From: Candidatus Omnitrophota bacterium
GTDB lineage: Bacteria; Hinthialibacterota; Hinthialibacteria; JAKQFZ01
Assembly (NCBI GenBank): GCA_029558215.1
Contig: JAKQFZ010001201.1
Span: forward strand, 1 to 11,088
Reading direction: 5' to 3'
DNA: 11,088 nt
Positions within the stretch are counted from its first letter, which is position 1, and each line of letters opens with the position of its first letter. Under the pieces are notes generated by a model. The model was not told the DNA's origin. It was given only the letters and a program-made list of their open reading frames with translations, and made no database searches. Made by a program: the position numbers and the translations under genes. This document shows, piece after piece, positions 1 through 7,192 of the stretch.

Positions 1-1
1 T

Positions 2-472
2 GTCACGGTTGTGCGTCCTTTCAATGCCTATGGACCGCGCCAGTCCTGCCGAGCCGTGGTACCGACCATCATCTGTCAACTGTTGAAAGGCAACTCCCTG
101 CAGTTGGGAGATCCAACACCGACGCGGGATTTCAATTATTGTACCGACATCGCTGAAGGGATGATCGCCGCGGTGCTGAGCGATCGTGCCATCGGTCAGA
201 CGATCAACCTGGGAACGGGGAAAGACAGTTCCATTGAGTTTCTCGCCAACAAAATCGGTGCGCTGATGTGCAAAGAGGTTGTGATTGAGCGGGACGCTCA
301 ACGCATGAGACCCGCGCAGAGCGAAGTCCGAAGACTTTGTGCAGATGCCACACAAGCCTGGGATCTTCTCGAATGGAAGTCGAAGGTCTCTTTGGATGAA
401 GGACTTCGACAAACGATAGACTGGTTCTCGGAACACCCCGAAGTGGTTCGGGGAGAGACTTACTGGCTGTAG
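2..472 (+). CDS. NDP-sugar 4,6-dehydratase, LegB-type extended SDR (C-terminal part, 5' end outside window)
   Basis: The reading frame is open from base 2 to a TAG at 470-472, so only the last ~156 residues of a usually ~320-340 residue protein are present. The visible start of the fragment carries the R-P-F-N-x-Y-G-P-R-Q signature of extended short-chain dehydrogenase/reductases, which follows the substrate-binding strand. It is followed by a V-P-T-I-I segment, a T-R-D-F-N-Y block and an I-N-L-G-T-G block. From memory this order matches LegB-type NAD-dependent UDP-sugar 4,6-dehydratases more closely than RmlB or GalE. The Rossmann NAD site and the catalytic Tyr-x3-Lys lie upstream and cannot be checked. 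Such enzymes turn an NDP-hexose into an NDP-4-keto-6-deoxyhexose in the cytoplasm. The aminotransferase 36 nt downstream is the expected next step. An epimerase of the same superfamily is the main alternative. Confidence 0.85.
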   Translation, partial: VTVVRPFNAYGPRQSCRAVVPTIICQLLKGNSLQLGDPTPTRDFNYCTDIAEGMIAAVLSDRAIGQTINLGTGKDSSIEFLANKIGALMCKEVVIERDAQRMRPAQSEVRRLCADATQAWDLLEWKSKVSLDEGLRQTIDWFSEHPEVVRGETYWL

Positions 473-508
473 ACCGCGTGCCTTGGGCTGCGAAATTGGA
501 GAGGCACA

Positions 509-1666
509 ATGAATCAAGACAACCGTTGGGTTGTTCCTCTGTTCGATCTGAACTACGATGAAGAGGAAATCTCGGCAGTGGCTTCGGTGCTGCGCGGCCG
601 ATGGTTGACGTGTGGCGAGCAGACCGCCGCATTTGAGAAGGAATTCTCGACCTTCATTGGAGCGAAACACGCGGTTGCTGTCAGTTCCTGCACGGCGGGG
701 CTTCATCTGCTGGTACAGGCGCTCGGACTGGGTTCGGGCGATGAAGTGATCGTACCATCCATGACTTTTGTTGCAACAGTGAATGCGGTGCTTTACGTGG
801 GAGCCAAGCCCGTTTTTGTGGATATTGCAGGAGTGAAGGAACCCCATCTGGATCCCAAATCTGTTGAGGCGGCAGTCACCCCTCGAACCCGCGCGATCAT
901 GGTCATGCATTACGGGGGACATCCCGCTCCGATGGCGGAATACAAGAGCGTTGCCGAGCGTCATGGGTTGGCGTTGCTTGAGGATGCAGCACATGCGCCA
1001 GGTGCCCGAGTGAAGGGTGAGGCGATCGGTTCTCTGAGCGCCGGAGCGGCTTTCAGCTTCTATGCCAACAAGAACCTGTCCACAGGTGAAGGGGGAATGA
1101 TCACCACCAACGACGCAGTAATTGCCGATCTGGTGCGTTCTTCCCGTTCTCATGGGATGACGTCAACGAGTTGGGAGCGCCATTCAGGCCGGACGGCAGA
1201 CTACGACGTGGAGAGGCTGGGATACAACTACCGCATGACCGAGATCACCGCAGCGTTGGGAAGAGTCCAGCTAAGAAAACTCCCGCAAGCCAACCAGGCC
1301 CGAGCCCGACTGGACAGTCAATACCGCGAGAGGCTTGGTGAACTACCACAGATTGAGATTCCCTACAGTGCGGACAGTTCCGGGTCGGTGCATCACTTGT
1401 TTCCGATTGTCCTGAGTTCAGGGATTTCACGAGACAGGTTTCGTGAACGCCTGGCACAGCAGGGGATTCAGACAAGCATCCACTATCGGGCAGTCCATCA
1501 AATGAGTTACCACAAAAGGCTGCGGAAAGCAGGAAAACGGGTTGCCCTTCCAATCACAGAAGAGTATGCTTCCCGTGAAGTGACCTTGCCGCTGTTTCCG
1601 TCCATGACGGAAGCGCAGCTAGATGCTGTAGTGCAGGCTGTGCGAACGGCGGTCTTGGAGGCATGA
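509..1666 (+). CDS. DegT/DnrJ/EryC1/StrS family PLP-dependent sugar aminotransferase
   Basis: This 385-residue protein has the normal length for the family. A GGAGAGG at 498-504 supports the ATG at 509. Family hallmarks appear in order: the N-terminal G-R-W-L-T-C-G-E block (residues 30-37), the S-S-C-T-A-G-L phosphate-binding region (59-65), L-E-D-A-A-H with Asp159 that would pair with the PLP ring nitrogen, S-F-Y-A-N-K-N with Lys188 as the predicted Schiff-base lysine followed by G-E-G-G (193-196), and G-Y-N-Y-R-M-T-E (238-245). The expected reaction is transfer of an amino group from glutamate to the keto carbon of an NDP-keto-sugar. Next to a 4,6-dehydratase this would give a 4-amino-4,6-dideoxy sugar nucleotide for a surface glycan or glycoprotein. 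The exact sugar cannot be read from the sequence. The response regulator start lies 25 nt after its stop. Confidence 0.93.
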   Translation: MNQDNRWVVPLFDLNYDEEEISAVASVLRGRWLTCGEQTAAFEKEFSTFIGAKHAVAVSSCTAGLHLLVQALGLGSGDEVIVPSMTFVATVNAVLYVGAKPVFVDIAGVKEPHLDPKSVEAAVTPRTRAIMVMHYGGHPAPMAEYKSVAERHGLALLEDAAHAPGARVKGEAIGSLSAGAAFSFYANKNLSTGEGGMITTNDAVIADLVRSSRSHGMTSTSWERHSGRTADYDVERLGYNYRMTEITAALGRVQLRKLPQANQARARLDSQYRERLGELPQIEIPYSADSSGSVHHLFPIVLSSGISRDRFRERLAQQGIQTSIHYRAVHQMSYHKRLRKAGKRVALPITEEYASREVTLPLFPSMTEAQLDAVVQAVRTAVLEA

Positions 1667-1691
1667 AGGCGGTAGAGGAGGGATTTGGGTC

Positions 1692-2054
1692 ATGGCACGA
1701 TTGCTTGTCGTGGACGACGAGGAAAACATCCGCGAGCTCTATAAGGTGGAGCTGGAAGATGACGGACATCAGGTCATGACTGCGGAGGATGGAGAAGACG
1801 CGCTACGACTCCTTGGTGAACAAACTTTTGATCTCATCACGCTTGATATGCGCATGCCCAAGATGGATGGTGTGGAACTGCTTGGGAAGATTCGTGAAAG
1901 GAATCTGAGGATCCCGATCGTCGTCTGCTCAGCCTATCCAGGTTACAAGCAGGATTTCCATGTCTGGGGAGCCGAGGCATACATCGTCAAATCATCCAAC
2001 CTTACTGAATTGAAGGAAACCATTCTCCAACTTCTTCCCGGCCAGAACAAGTAA
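1692..2054 (+). CDS. Single-domain response regulator (CheY-like receiver)
   Basis: This 120-residue protein is one receiver domain and nothing else, with no DNA-binding or enzymatic output domain. The acidic pocket is Asp8-Asp9, the phospho-acceptor is Asp52 in the L-D-M-R-M-P motif, the switch Ser is Ser80 in V-V-C-S-A and the conserved lysine is Lys100 in I-V-K-S-S. All residues needed for phosphorylation are present. A strong GAGGAGGG at 1675-1682 sits 9 nt before the ATG. The gene begins 25 nt after the aminotransferase stop, so co-transcription with the sugar genes is likely. No histidine kinase is visible in the window, so its kinase and its target are unknown. Such proteins act by protein-protein contact, as phosphorelay intermediates or as regulators of an enzyme or motor. 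Confidence 0.95.
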   Translation: MARLLVVDDEENIRELYKVELEDDGHQVMTAEDGEDALRLLGEQTFDLITLDMRMPKMDGVELLGKIRERNLRIPIVVCSAYPGYKQDFHVWGAEAYIVKSSNLTELKETILQLLPGQNK

Positions 2055-2086
2055 GCCTCTGTGATACGGTGTGTGTCAAGAGAGGC
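2055..2086 (+). other. Hairpin directly after the response-regulator stop codon
   Basis: GCCTCT (2055-2060) and AGAGGC (2081-2086) are perfect inverted repeats. Inside them GATAC (2063-2067) can pair with GTGTC (2073-2077, allowing one G-U), leaving a 5-nt loop. The structure starts at the base after the TAA. No T-run follows, so it is not a standard intrinsic terminator. It may mark or protect the 3' end of the upstream transcript. Confidence 0.35.
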
Positions 2087-2285
2087 AAAGCTGGGAAAAG
2101 TCTCAGTTCAGAGCCCGACCTCTTCTGTTGCCTCCTTTCAAGTGGTTGACAAAACCAAACCGGAGTTTGAACTCTGAGCAGGTTGTCGCTTTGAACTCGA
2201 CTTCTTCTTGGAGCATCACAACAGACGGGCCGACTTTTGGTTCCCTCTCTCATCAGAGGGTTGGGCTGAGGGCAACAGGGATAAG
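2087..2285. promoter_or_regulatory. Leader region of the sulfatase-TPR gene: paired 9-mers and a 5' hairpin
   Basis: The gap upstream of the sulfatase-like gene contains the 9-mer TTTGAACTC twice (2166-2174 and 2190-2198), 24 bp apart on the same face within about two helical turns. A perfect 6-bp hairpin CCCTCT-ctcatc-AGAGGG lies at 2243-2260, 25 nt before the start codon. A TTGACA occurs at 2146-2151, but no acceptable -10 box follows at 16-18 nt. I therefore cannot place a promoter confidently. No gene is evident here. Confidence 0.3.
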
Positions 2286-4559
2286 ATGAAAACCTCACGA
2301 TCTGTTTGTCTATTGGCAGGCCTTGCCACTCTTTTGGTCAGCGCACTCTGGACTGGTTGTCGAACCAGACCGATTCCCCAATCGCCAAACGTGCTGGTCG
2401 TTACGTTTGATACCGTACGAGCCGATCACTTTGGCTGCTACGGAAGTCCAACAGCGCACACTCCAAACGTAGACGCGCTGGCAGCGTCCGGTGTCGTTTT
2501 TGAGAAATGTTTCACTCCTGTTCCGATCACGCTGCCGGCTCATGTATCCATCATGACAGGGCTTTACCCACACGAACACGCGATTCGAAACAACGGCAGC
2601 TATTTTGTACCCCAGAGCGTCACCACACTGGCAGAAGTGCTTTATGACAAGGGTTATGAGACCGCCGCGTTTGTGAGTGCCTATGTGCTGCATTCGCAGT
2701 TCGGTCTCAACCAGGGCTTTCAGGTCTATGATGACACGGTGCGCGACTCATCCGCCGTGGTTCTGATTGAGGAGCGCACCGCCGATCAAACCACCGATCA
2801 GGTTCTTCGGTGGTTGGGACAGCAGCGCTCGCGCCCTTTCTTTCTCTGGGTGCATCTGTTCGATCCCCATCAGGCCTATATGCCGCCTGCACAGTGGGCA
2901 AATCGCTTTCCGAACGATCCCTACTCTGGAGAGATTGCGTTTGCCGATGAGCAGTTGGGACGGCTGCTCCAAGAGGTTGATCTGAGTCGAACGCTTGTTG
3001 TCTTCTCCGGTGACCATGGTGAGGCTTTGGGAGAACACGGCGAGAAGACCCATGCCTATTTTGCCTACGACAGCACGTTGCATGTTCCCTTGGTTATTCG
3101 GCTTGCCGGTGGTGTTCGAGCGGGAGAGCGCCGTTCGGATGTCGTCTCGCTCGTGGATGTGTTTCCCACAGTGCTCGGGCATCTGGATTTCACTGCACCA
3201 CAAACACCAAGCGCACTCGATCTATTGAGTGAGAAGAAATCGGATGCACCGGATCGCTTTGTCTATTTTGAGACGATCTACCCTCTGGTGTTTGGCTGGG
3301 CACCCTTGTCCGGACTGCGCAACAACACCCATAAGTACATCCACGCCCCAAGACCTGAGCTCTATGCTGTTCAGGAGGATCCCCAGGAACTGGTCAACCG
3401 GTACGACGAGGAAAGGGAACGCGCAGAGGACTTAAAAAGGCGTCTTGGCAATCTGTTCGTTGACCTTCAGCAGACCGATTCACAGCGAGATCTCTCAGCC
3501 GAGGATCGACAGAAACTGGCATCGCTGGGCTACGTGGGAGGCGCTCTTACTGCAACCGACCTGGATCTGATGTCGCTGCCTGATCCCAAAGAGGCACTCC
3601 AGCACTATCTACTCTACACAGAGGCAGGAAAGGAAAATCGGGCGGGACGGTACTCCGTTGCAGAGGAGATTCTGCGGAGTCTCCTGACTGTCTATCCCGA
3701 CATGCCGCAGGCGCAAATGCTCCTGGGAGAGGTGCTTCGAGAACAGGCTCGCTTTGAAGAGGCGATGAGCGTTTTCGAACGTCTGCTCAGGTCAAATCCC
3801 TCGGACAATTCATTCTGGTACGCCCAAGCAGTCACCTGCAACAAAGCCGGTTTGAGTCAGAAAGCGATCGAAGTATGCACCGAAGGGCTCAGGCATTTTC
3901 CGGATGAGCCGGGGCTTCTTGATCAGATGGGTTTGGCCTACAAGATGGCTGAAGACTACAAGAGGGCTATCGAGTTCGGTCAGCGTGCTGTTCGAATCGT
4001 GCCCAACAAGCCCGAGTATTTGAACAATCTTGGTGCAAGTTACTCCGCCGCGGGAAAGTATAAGGAAGCTCAGAATTTCCTCAGTCGTGCGGTGTCCATT
4101 CAGCCGGACTTCTCATCAGCACTGTTCAATTTGGGTGTGGTGGCATTGCGCGAAAAGCACAATGGTCAGGCTGAAACCTATTTGCGTCAAGCAGTTGCCG
4201 CCGATGAAACCAATCACGACGCCTGGGTGCAACTGAACAAGGCACTCCTCTACCAAGACAAGTCGGACGAGGCGTTGTTGATATCGCAGAAACTGCTCGC
4301 ACTGAATCCCGAAGACTCGGAGCCTCATTACTTCATGAGCGTTGCCTATCGGCAGAAACTGGATTTTTCCAGCGCGGAAGAATCACTTCGACGCTTTCTC
4401 CAAGCGAATCCGAACGTAGGGTTCGCATACGCTGAACTGTGTGAAGTGCTCCTGAGCCACTCACCGCCCAAGATTCAGGATGCTCGCGAAGCTGCGGAAG
4501 AAGCGCAAAAACGAGGCGTCGCACTTCCCGAAAAACTCCGAACCCAAATGGGAAGGTAA
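2286..4559 (+). CDS. Sulfatase/alkaline-phosphatase-fold lipoprotein with C-terminal TPR array
   Basis: The frame is open from an ATG at 2208, but the ATG at 2286 is preferred. It is preceded by AGGG (2277-2280) and starts a lipoprotein signal peptide: basic K2 and R5, a hydrophobic core at 8-21, then W-T-G-C with Cys25 as the predicted lipidated residue. The product is 757 residues. Residues 34-370 form the sulfatase-like domain, with metal-ligand candidates Asp42 and Asp47 near the start, F-D-P-H at 192-195 and S-G-D-H-G-E at 241-246. The position of the C/S-x-P-x-R formylglycine motif reads T-L-P-A-H (82-86), so Thr82 replaces Cys/Ser and His86 replaces Arg. Residues about 437-743 are a run of TPR repeats. 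The protein probably sits in the periplasm on the inner or outer membrane and acts as a phospho- or sulfo-ester hydrolase or transferase. The substrate is unknown. Confidence 0.88.
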   Translation: MKTSRSVCLLAGLATLLVSALWTGCRTRPIPQSPNVLVVTFDTVRADHFGCYGSPTAHTPNVDALAASGVVFEKCFTPVPITLPAHVSIMTGLYPHEHAIRNNGSYFVPQSVTTLAEVLYDKGYETAAFVSAYVLHSQFGLNQGFQVYDDTVRDSSAVVLIEERTADQTTDQVLRWLGQQRSRPFFLWVHLFDPHQAYMPPAQWANRFPNDPYSGEIAFADEQLGRLLQEVDLSRTLVVFSGDHGEALGEHGEKTHAYFAYDSTLHVPLVIRLAGGVRAGERRSDVVSLVDVFPTVLGHLDFTAPQTPSALDLLSEKKSDAPDRFVYFETIYPLVFGWAPLSGLRNNTHKYIHAPRPELYAVQEDPQELVNRYDEERERAEDLKRRLGNLFVDLQQTDSQRDLSAEDRQKLASLGYVGGALTATDLDLMSLPDPKEALQHYLLYTEAGKENRAGRYSVAEEILRSLLTVYPDMPQAQMLLGEVLREQARFEEAMSVFERLLRSNPSDNSFWYAQAVTCNKAGLSQKAIEVCTEGLRHFPDEPGLLDQMGLAYKMAEDYKRAIEFGQRAVRIVPNKPEYLNNLGASYSAAGKYKEAQNFLSRAVSIQPDFSSALFNLGVVALREKHNGQAETYLRQAVAADETNHDAWVQLNKALLYQDKSDEALLISQKLLALNPEDSEPHYFMSVAYRQKLDFSSAEESLRRFLQANPNVGFAYAELCEVLLSHSPPKIQDAREAAEEAQKRGVALPEKLRTQMGR

Positions 4560-4577
4560 CCGTTCCACAGGACGGCC

Positions 4578-5744
4578 TCAGATTTGGAAGGGAATTGTCT
4601 CGACTGAGGCAAGCACACCGTTGCGGATGGTTATCTTCTTGAACGCGTAGTCGAAACCCGGTTCATTGTAGCTGGCCGAACTCGCTGTTAGGAAGAAGGG
4701 AATACCTTCCCAAGTCTCCATTGCTGTGTAGTGTTGATGCCCGCAGAAGACAGCGACTGCGTGCGACTCGCAGATGAGTTCAAGGACTCGTTCCCTGTTA
4801 GTGCCTTCCCATGTTCCTTTGAGCGTTTGGCCGTTGGGTCGGAAAAACTGCGAATGCAGCGGGCTGTGATGGAGAAAGAAGAAGATGCGCTGCTCCCGCT
4901 TCCTGGCTTCAGAGATATCCCTTTCAAGCCAGCGTATCTGCTCATCACTGATGAAGGCTCCAAGTCGAAATCGAAAGGTCAGAAACTCGGCACGGCTGAA
5001 GATATTCCTTCTGGCTGGCTGCCAGTCGAAAGTATTCAGTCCGATGAAATGATCCTGGCCGAAGTCGAAGGATTGATACAAGGGGCCAAGGTGTTGTTGC
5101 CAGTAGACCCAACCATCCCACCACGTCAGACCAGCAAGCCGAAAGAGATATCCATCATGATTGCCAGGGACGAAGAAGACTGGACAAGAGACTTCCTCTA
5201 TCAGCAGGCGACGCATCGCAGCAACAGACCACGGATAGAAGAAGATGAGCGACGAAACATCACCGCAAAACAGCAGAAACTCCGGCCTGAGCTGCATCGC
5301 CTGTGCGAGACACTTCCTGACGTGGGCAACACTCAATCCAAAAGGAAACGAGGTGTACGGTGGGTAGAGGTGGAAATCCGTCAGCAGACAGAACGTATAC
5401 TCTGCCGGAATCTGATTGAAGAGACGTACCGCATGCGGCTCCACAAAAGTGCAGTTGCCGATCTGCATCTTCAGATCATAGATGCCAGGAGTGGCTCCTG
5501 TCTCTCGCAGGGAATCGGCACCCGTCGAAAGAGACAACTCTCCGGACATGTCCGATCCGCTGGATTTCAGATGCAATGGAAGCGAAATCTCCGGCCTGCA
5601 GATCGAGCAGACAGGCGTTGGATCTGTCTGAGTCTTCTTGCACCGGATATTCACCCCCTGGTTGTCTTCAGAGCCTCGACAATCCTGCTCTGATAGCGAG
5701 ACCAGGAGCGGTGCTGTCAGTCGGGGATACAGAAGAGTTTTCAT
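4578..5744 (-). CDS. Calcineurin-like metallophosphoesterase with N-terminal extension
   Basis: I place the start at the ATG at 5744, which overlaps the TGA of the upstream CDP-alcohol phosphatidyltransferase as ATGA. The open frame extends further upstream, but that part is only the shadow of the upstream gene. The 388-residue product has all five dimetal phosphoesterase blocks in order: D-F-H (Asp123, His125), G-D-V (Asp162), G-N-H-D (Asn195, His196), L-H-H (His292-293) and G-H-Q-H (His336, His338). Between blocks three and four is a G-P-L-Y-Q-S-F-D-F-G segment, typical of family members that hydrolyse phosphomono- or diesters. Residues 1-115 are an extra domain, perhaps Ig-like, with Cys22, Cys35, Cys46 and Cys49. 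There is no convincing signal peptide. The overlap with a phospholipid-synthesis gene suggests a lipid phosphate substrate, but that is inference. Confidence 0.9.
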   Translation of the reverse strand: MKTLLYPRLTAPLLVSLSEQDCRGSEDNQGVNIRCKKTQTDPTPVCSICRPEISLPLHLKSSGSDMSGELSLSTGADSLRETGATPGIYDLKMQIGNCTFVEPHAVRLFNQIPAEYTFCLLTDFHLYPPYTSFPFGLSVAHVRKCLAQAMQLRPEFLLFCGDVSSLIFFYPWSVAAMRRLLIEEVSCPVFFVPGNHDGYLFRLAGLTWWDGWVYWQQHLGPLYQSFDFGQDHFIGLNTFDWQPARRNIFSRAEFLTFRFRLGAFISDEQIRWLERDISEARKREQRIFFFLHHSPLHSQFFRPNGQTLKGTWEGTNRERVLELICESHAVAVFCGHQHYTAMETWEGIPFFLTASSASYNEPGFDYAFKKITIRNGVLASVETIPFQI

Positions 5745-6319
5745 GTTACCCGGATATGTTTGGCATTCGCCCAGACATAATCTATGGCCGACCAGAAAGT
5801 GACCGCCGTAATAATCGAGAAGATGGTCAAATAGACTGCGTTGTACGGAAGATGCAGCTGCAGGCTCTCTAGAATCCGCAGAAACATGACGATGATGATC
5901 CCTGTGGCCATGCAGGCGGTCTTTGCTTTGCCGCTGGCTCGGGCGCTGATGACCACCGACCGAAAAGCGCATACCGTTCTGAGTGTGGCCACAATGGATT
6001 CCCGATAGATGATCACCAGGATCATCGGCAGCGGGATCAGATGATCCCACGTCAGACACAGGAAGATGGTCATGTGCATGACGCTGTCGGCAAGAGGATC
6101 GAGAACCTTGCCCAGATCGGTGACTTCATTCCTTTTGCGGGCAATGTAGCCGTCGAAAAGGTCGGACACTTCGGATATGATCAGCAGCACAAACGTCAGC
6201 ACCCGTGCTCCAAACGAAGGGAGAAAGAACAGATAGGCAAACATGGGGCTGAACAACAGACGCCCACCGGTTAGGTACATGGCAAGATTGGTTTGCCGTT
6301 CCACTTTCGCTTTGTTCAT
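5741..6319 (-). CDS. pgsA: CDP-alcohol phosphatidyltransferase, PgsA-like (phosphatidylglycerophosphate synthase candidate)
   Basis: This 192-residue integral membrane protein has the full CDP-alcohol phosphotransferase motif D-x2-D-G-x2-A-R-x8-G-x3-D-x3-D at Asp53, Asp56, Gly57, Ala60, Arg61, Gly70, Asp74 and Asp78. The downstream stretch Y-R-E-S-I-V-A-T-L-R (105-114) and G-K-A-K-T (130-134) resembles the RE-x-x-x-x-x-LR and GK-x-KT blocks of canonical PgsA. The likely reaction is CDP-diacylglycerol plus glycerol-3-phosphate giving phosphatidylglycerophosphate and CMP at the inner membrane. The ATG at 6319 has an AGGAGG 9 nt upstream (plus-strand 6329-6334). It overlaps the TGA of the paralogue upstream, and its own TGA overlaps the metallophosphoesterase ATG. 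Substrate choice within this family cannot be fixed by the motif alone; inositol-phosphate or serine acceptors are alternatives. Confidence 0.88.
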   Translation of the reverse strand: MNKAKVERQTNLAMYLTGGRLLFSPMFAYLFFLPSFGARVLTFVLLIISEVSDLFDGYIARKRNEVTDLGKVLDPLADSVMHMTIFLCLTWDHLIPLPMILVIIYRESIVATLRTVCAFRSVVISARASGKAKTACMATGIIIVMFLRILESLQLHLPYNAVYLTIFSIITAVTFWSAIDYVWANAKHIRVT

Positions 6320-6930
6320 AAAGTAGTGCCTCCTGAATGGTCACGTGGCTTTTCAGTGCTTCTTCGGAGTCCTTCCTTAAAATATCCGAACGCACTGATG
6401 AGCGTCAGTATTCCTGTGACAGACCAGAGAATCTTCCTAAAAATCGTCGGACTGCGCAAGAGCGATTCCAACACCACCAGGAACAAGAGAAGCAATGTCG
6501 CCTTGCCTGCTCTTGAGGGTCGAATGCTGCTGTCATAGTGCAGAACCTGAAGCAGCAGCCAGCCCAGACACAAAACGACATCCTTGCTGATGACCAGAAC
6601 TGCCAGCCAAATCGGAATTGCTTTGAAGGCCACCAGAAGCGCAAATGAACTGATGACGAAAAGTTTGTCCGCCACCGGATCCAAGAGAGAGCCAAGAGGG
6701 GTGCATCGGTTGTTGCGACGCGCAAGATATCCATCAAGCCCATCACTGATGAGGATGAAAATGAATACCACCACAGCGCCTGCTTGGTAGACCGTTTGAT
6801 GATTCTCCCCCGTCTGCAAAGCCCGATAGTGATACACTGTGAGTCCAAAGAAGAAGGGGACAAGCAGAATTCTCGCCAACGTCACCAGATTCGGCAACGT
6901 CCAGACAGTCGAAGGGGATTCTCGATTCAT
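6316..6930 (-). CDS. CDP-alcohol phosphatidyltransferase, second paralogue (possible cardiolipin synthase-type)
   Basis: This 204-residue membrane protein opens the three-gene operon. The CDP-alcohol phosphotransferase motif is complete: Asp63, Asp66, Gly67, Ala70, Arg71, Gly80, Asp84 and Asp88. The N-terminal T-L-P-N-L-V-T-L-A-R block (11-20) is standard for the family. Unlike the downstream paralogue, it has I-S-K-D-V-V-L (114-120) in place of the RE...LR block and P-S-R-A-G-K-A-T (138-145) after it. To me this recalls the R-D segment of CDP-alcohol-type cardiolipin synthases more than PgsA. A GGAGGA (plus-strand 6940-6945) lies 9 nt before the ATG. It is separated from the PBP1A gene by a 420-bp divergent region. 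It could equally be a second phosphatidylglycerophosphate synthase. The family assignment is firm, the substrate is not. Confidence 0.85.
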   Translation of the reverse strand: MNRESPSTVWTLPNLVTLARILLVPFFFGLTVYHYRALQTGENHQTVYQAGAVVVFIFILISDGLDGYLARRNNRCTPLGSLLDPVADKLFVISSFALLVAFKAIPIWLAVLVISKDVVLCLGWLLLQVLHYDSSIRPSRAGKATLLLLFLVVLESLLRSPTIFRKILWSVTGILTLISAFGYFKEGLRRSTEKPRDHSGGTTL

Positions 6931-7192
6931 GGTTCGGAGTCCTCCGTCGGCTCCTGGGAAACTGCGACTCTCTCCAACTCCCTATCGGAAAGGGCAAGAC
7001 CTCGAACTTCCCTCCTTTCCAAGGAGAGGTAATGGGGGGTCGGTTTCTTTTCCGAGCATCCGCGTTACGACGCGGTGATTCACTCGCAAGAACCTAACAA
7101 GAGTCATTGACCTCGTCAACTGCATGCTGAGCGGGTTAGCGCCTGCGGGCGCTTGGACTATGCCCATCTCCTTGGAGGCTTGCTCGGGAGAG

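Noticed and set aside
204..632. 142-codon minus-strand frame
   Set aside because: It is antisense to the dehydratase and aminotransferase genes and no protein family is recognisable.
2146..2151. TTGACA as -35 box for the sulfatase-like gene
   Set aside because: There is no acceptable -10 sequence at 15-19 nt downstream.
4575..4610. Inverted repeat GCCTCAG (4575-4581) / CTGAGGC (4604-4610) between convergent genes
   Set aside because: It could be a shared terminator, but the loop is 22 nt, no T-run follows on either strand and it lies within the metallophosphoesterase coding end.
4731..5693. 320-codon open frame on the plus strand
   Set aside because: It lies antisense to the metallophosphoesterase, whose five catalytic motifs are all intact. 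The plus-strand translation shows no family resemblance and is rich in Arg, Lys and Gln as expected of a shadow frame.
5745..6059. Upstream extension of the metallophosphoesterase frame by 105 codons
   Set aside because: This part overlaps the PgsA-like coding sequence in another frame and has His/Arg/Ser-rich low-quality content. The ATGA overlap at 5744 gives the better start.
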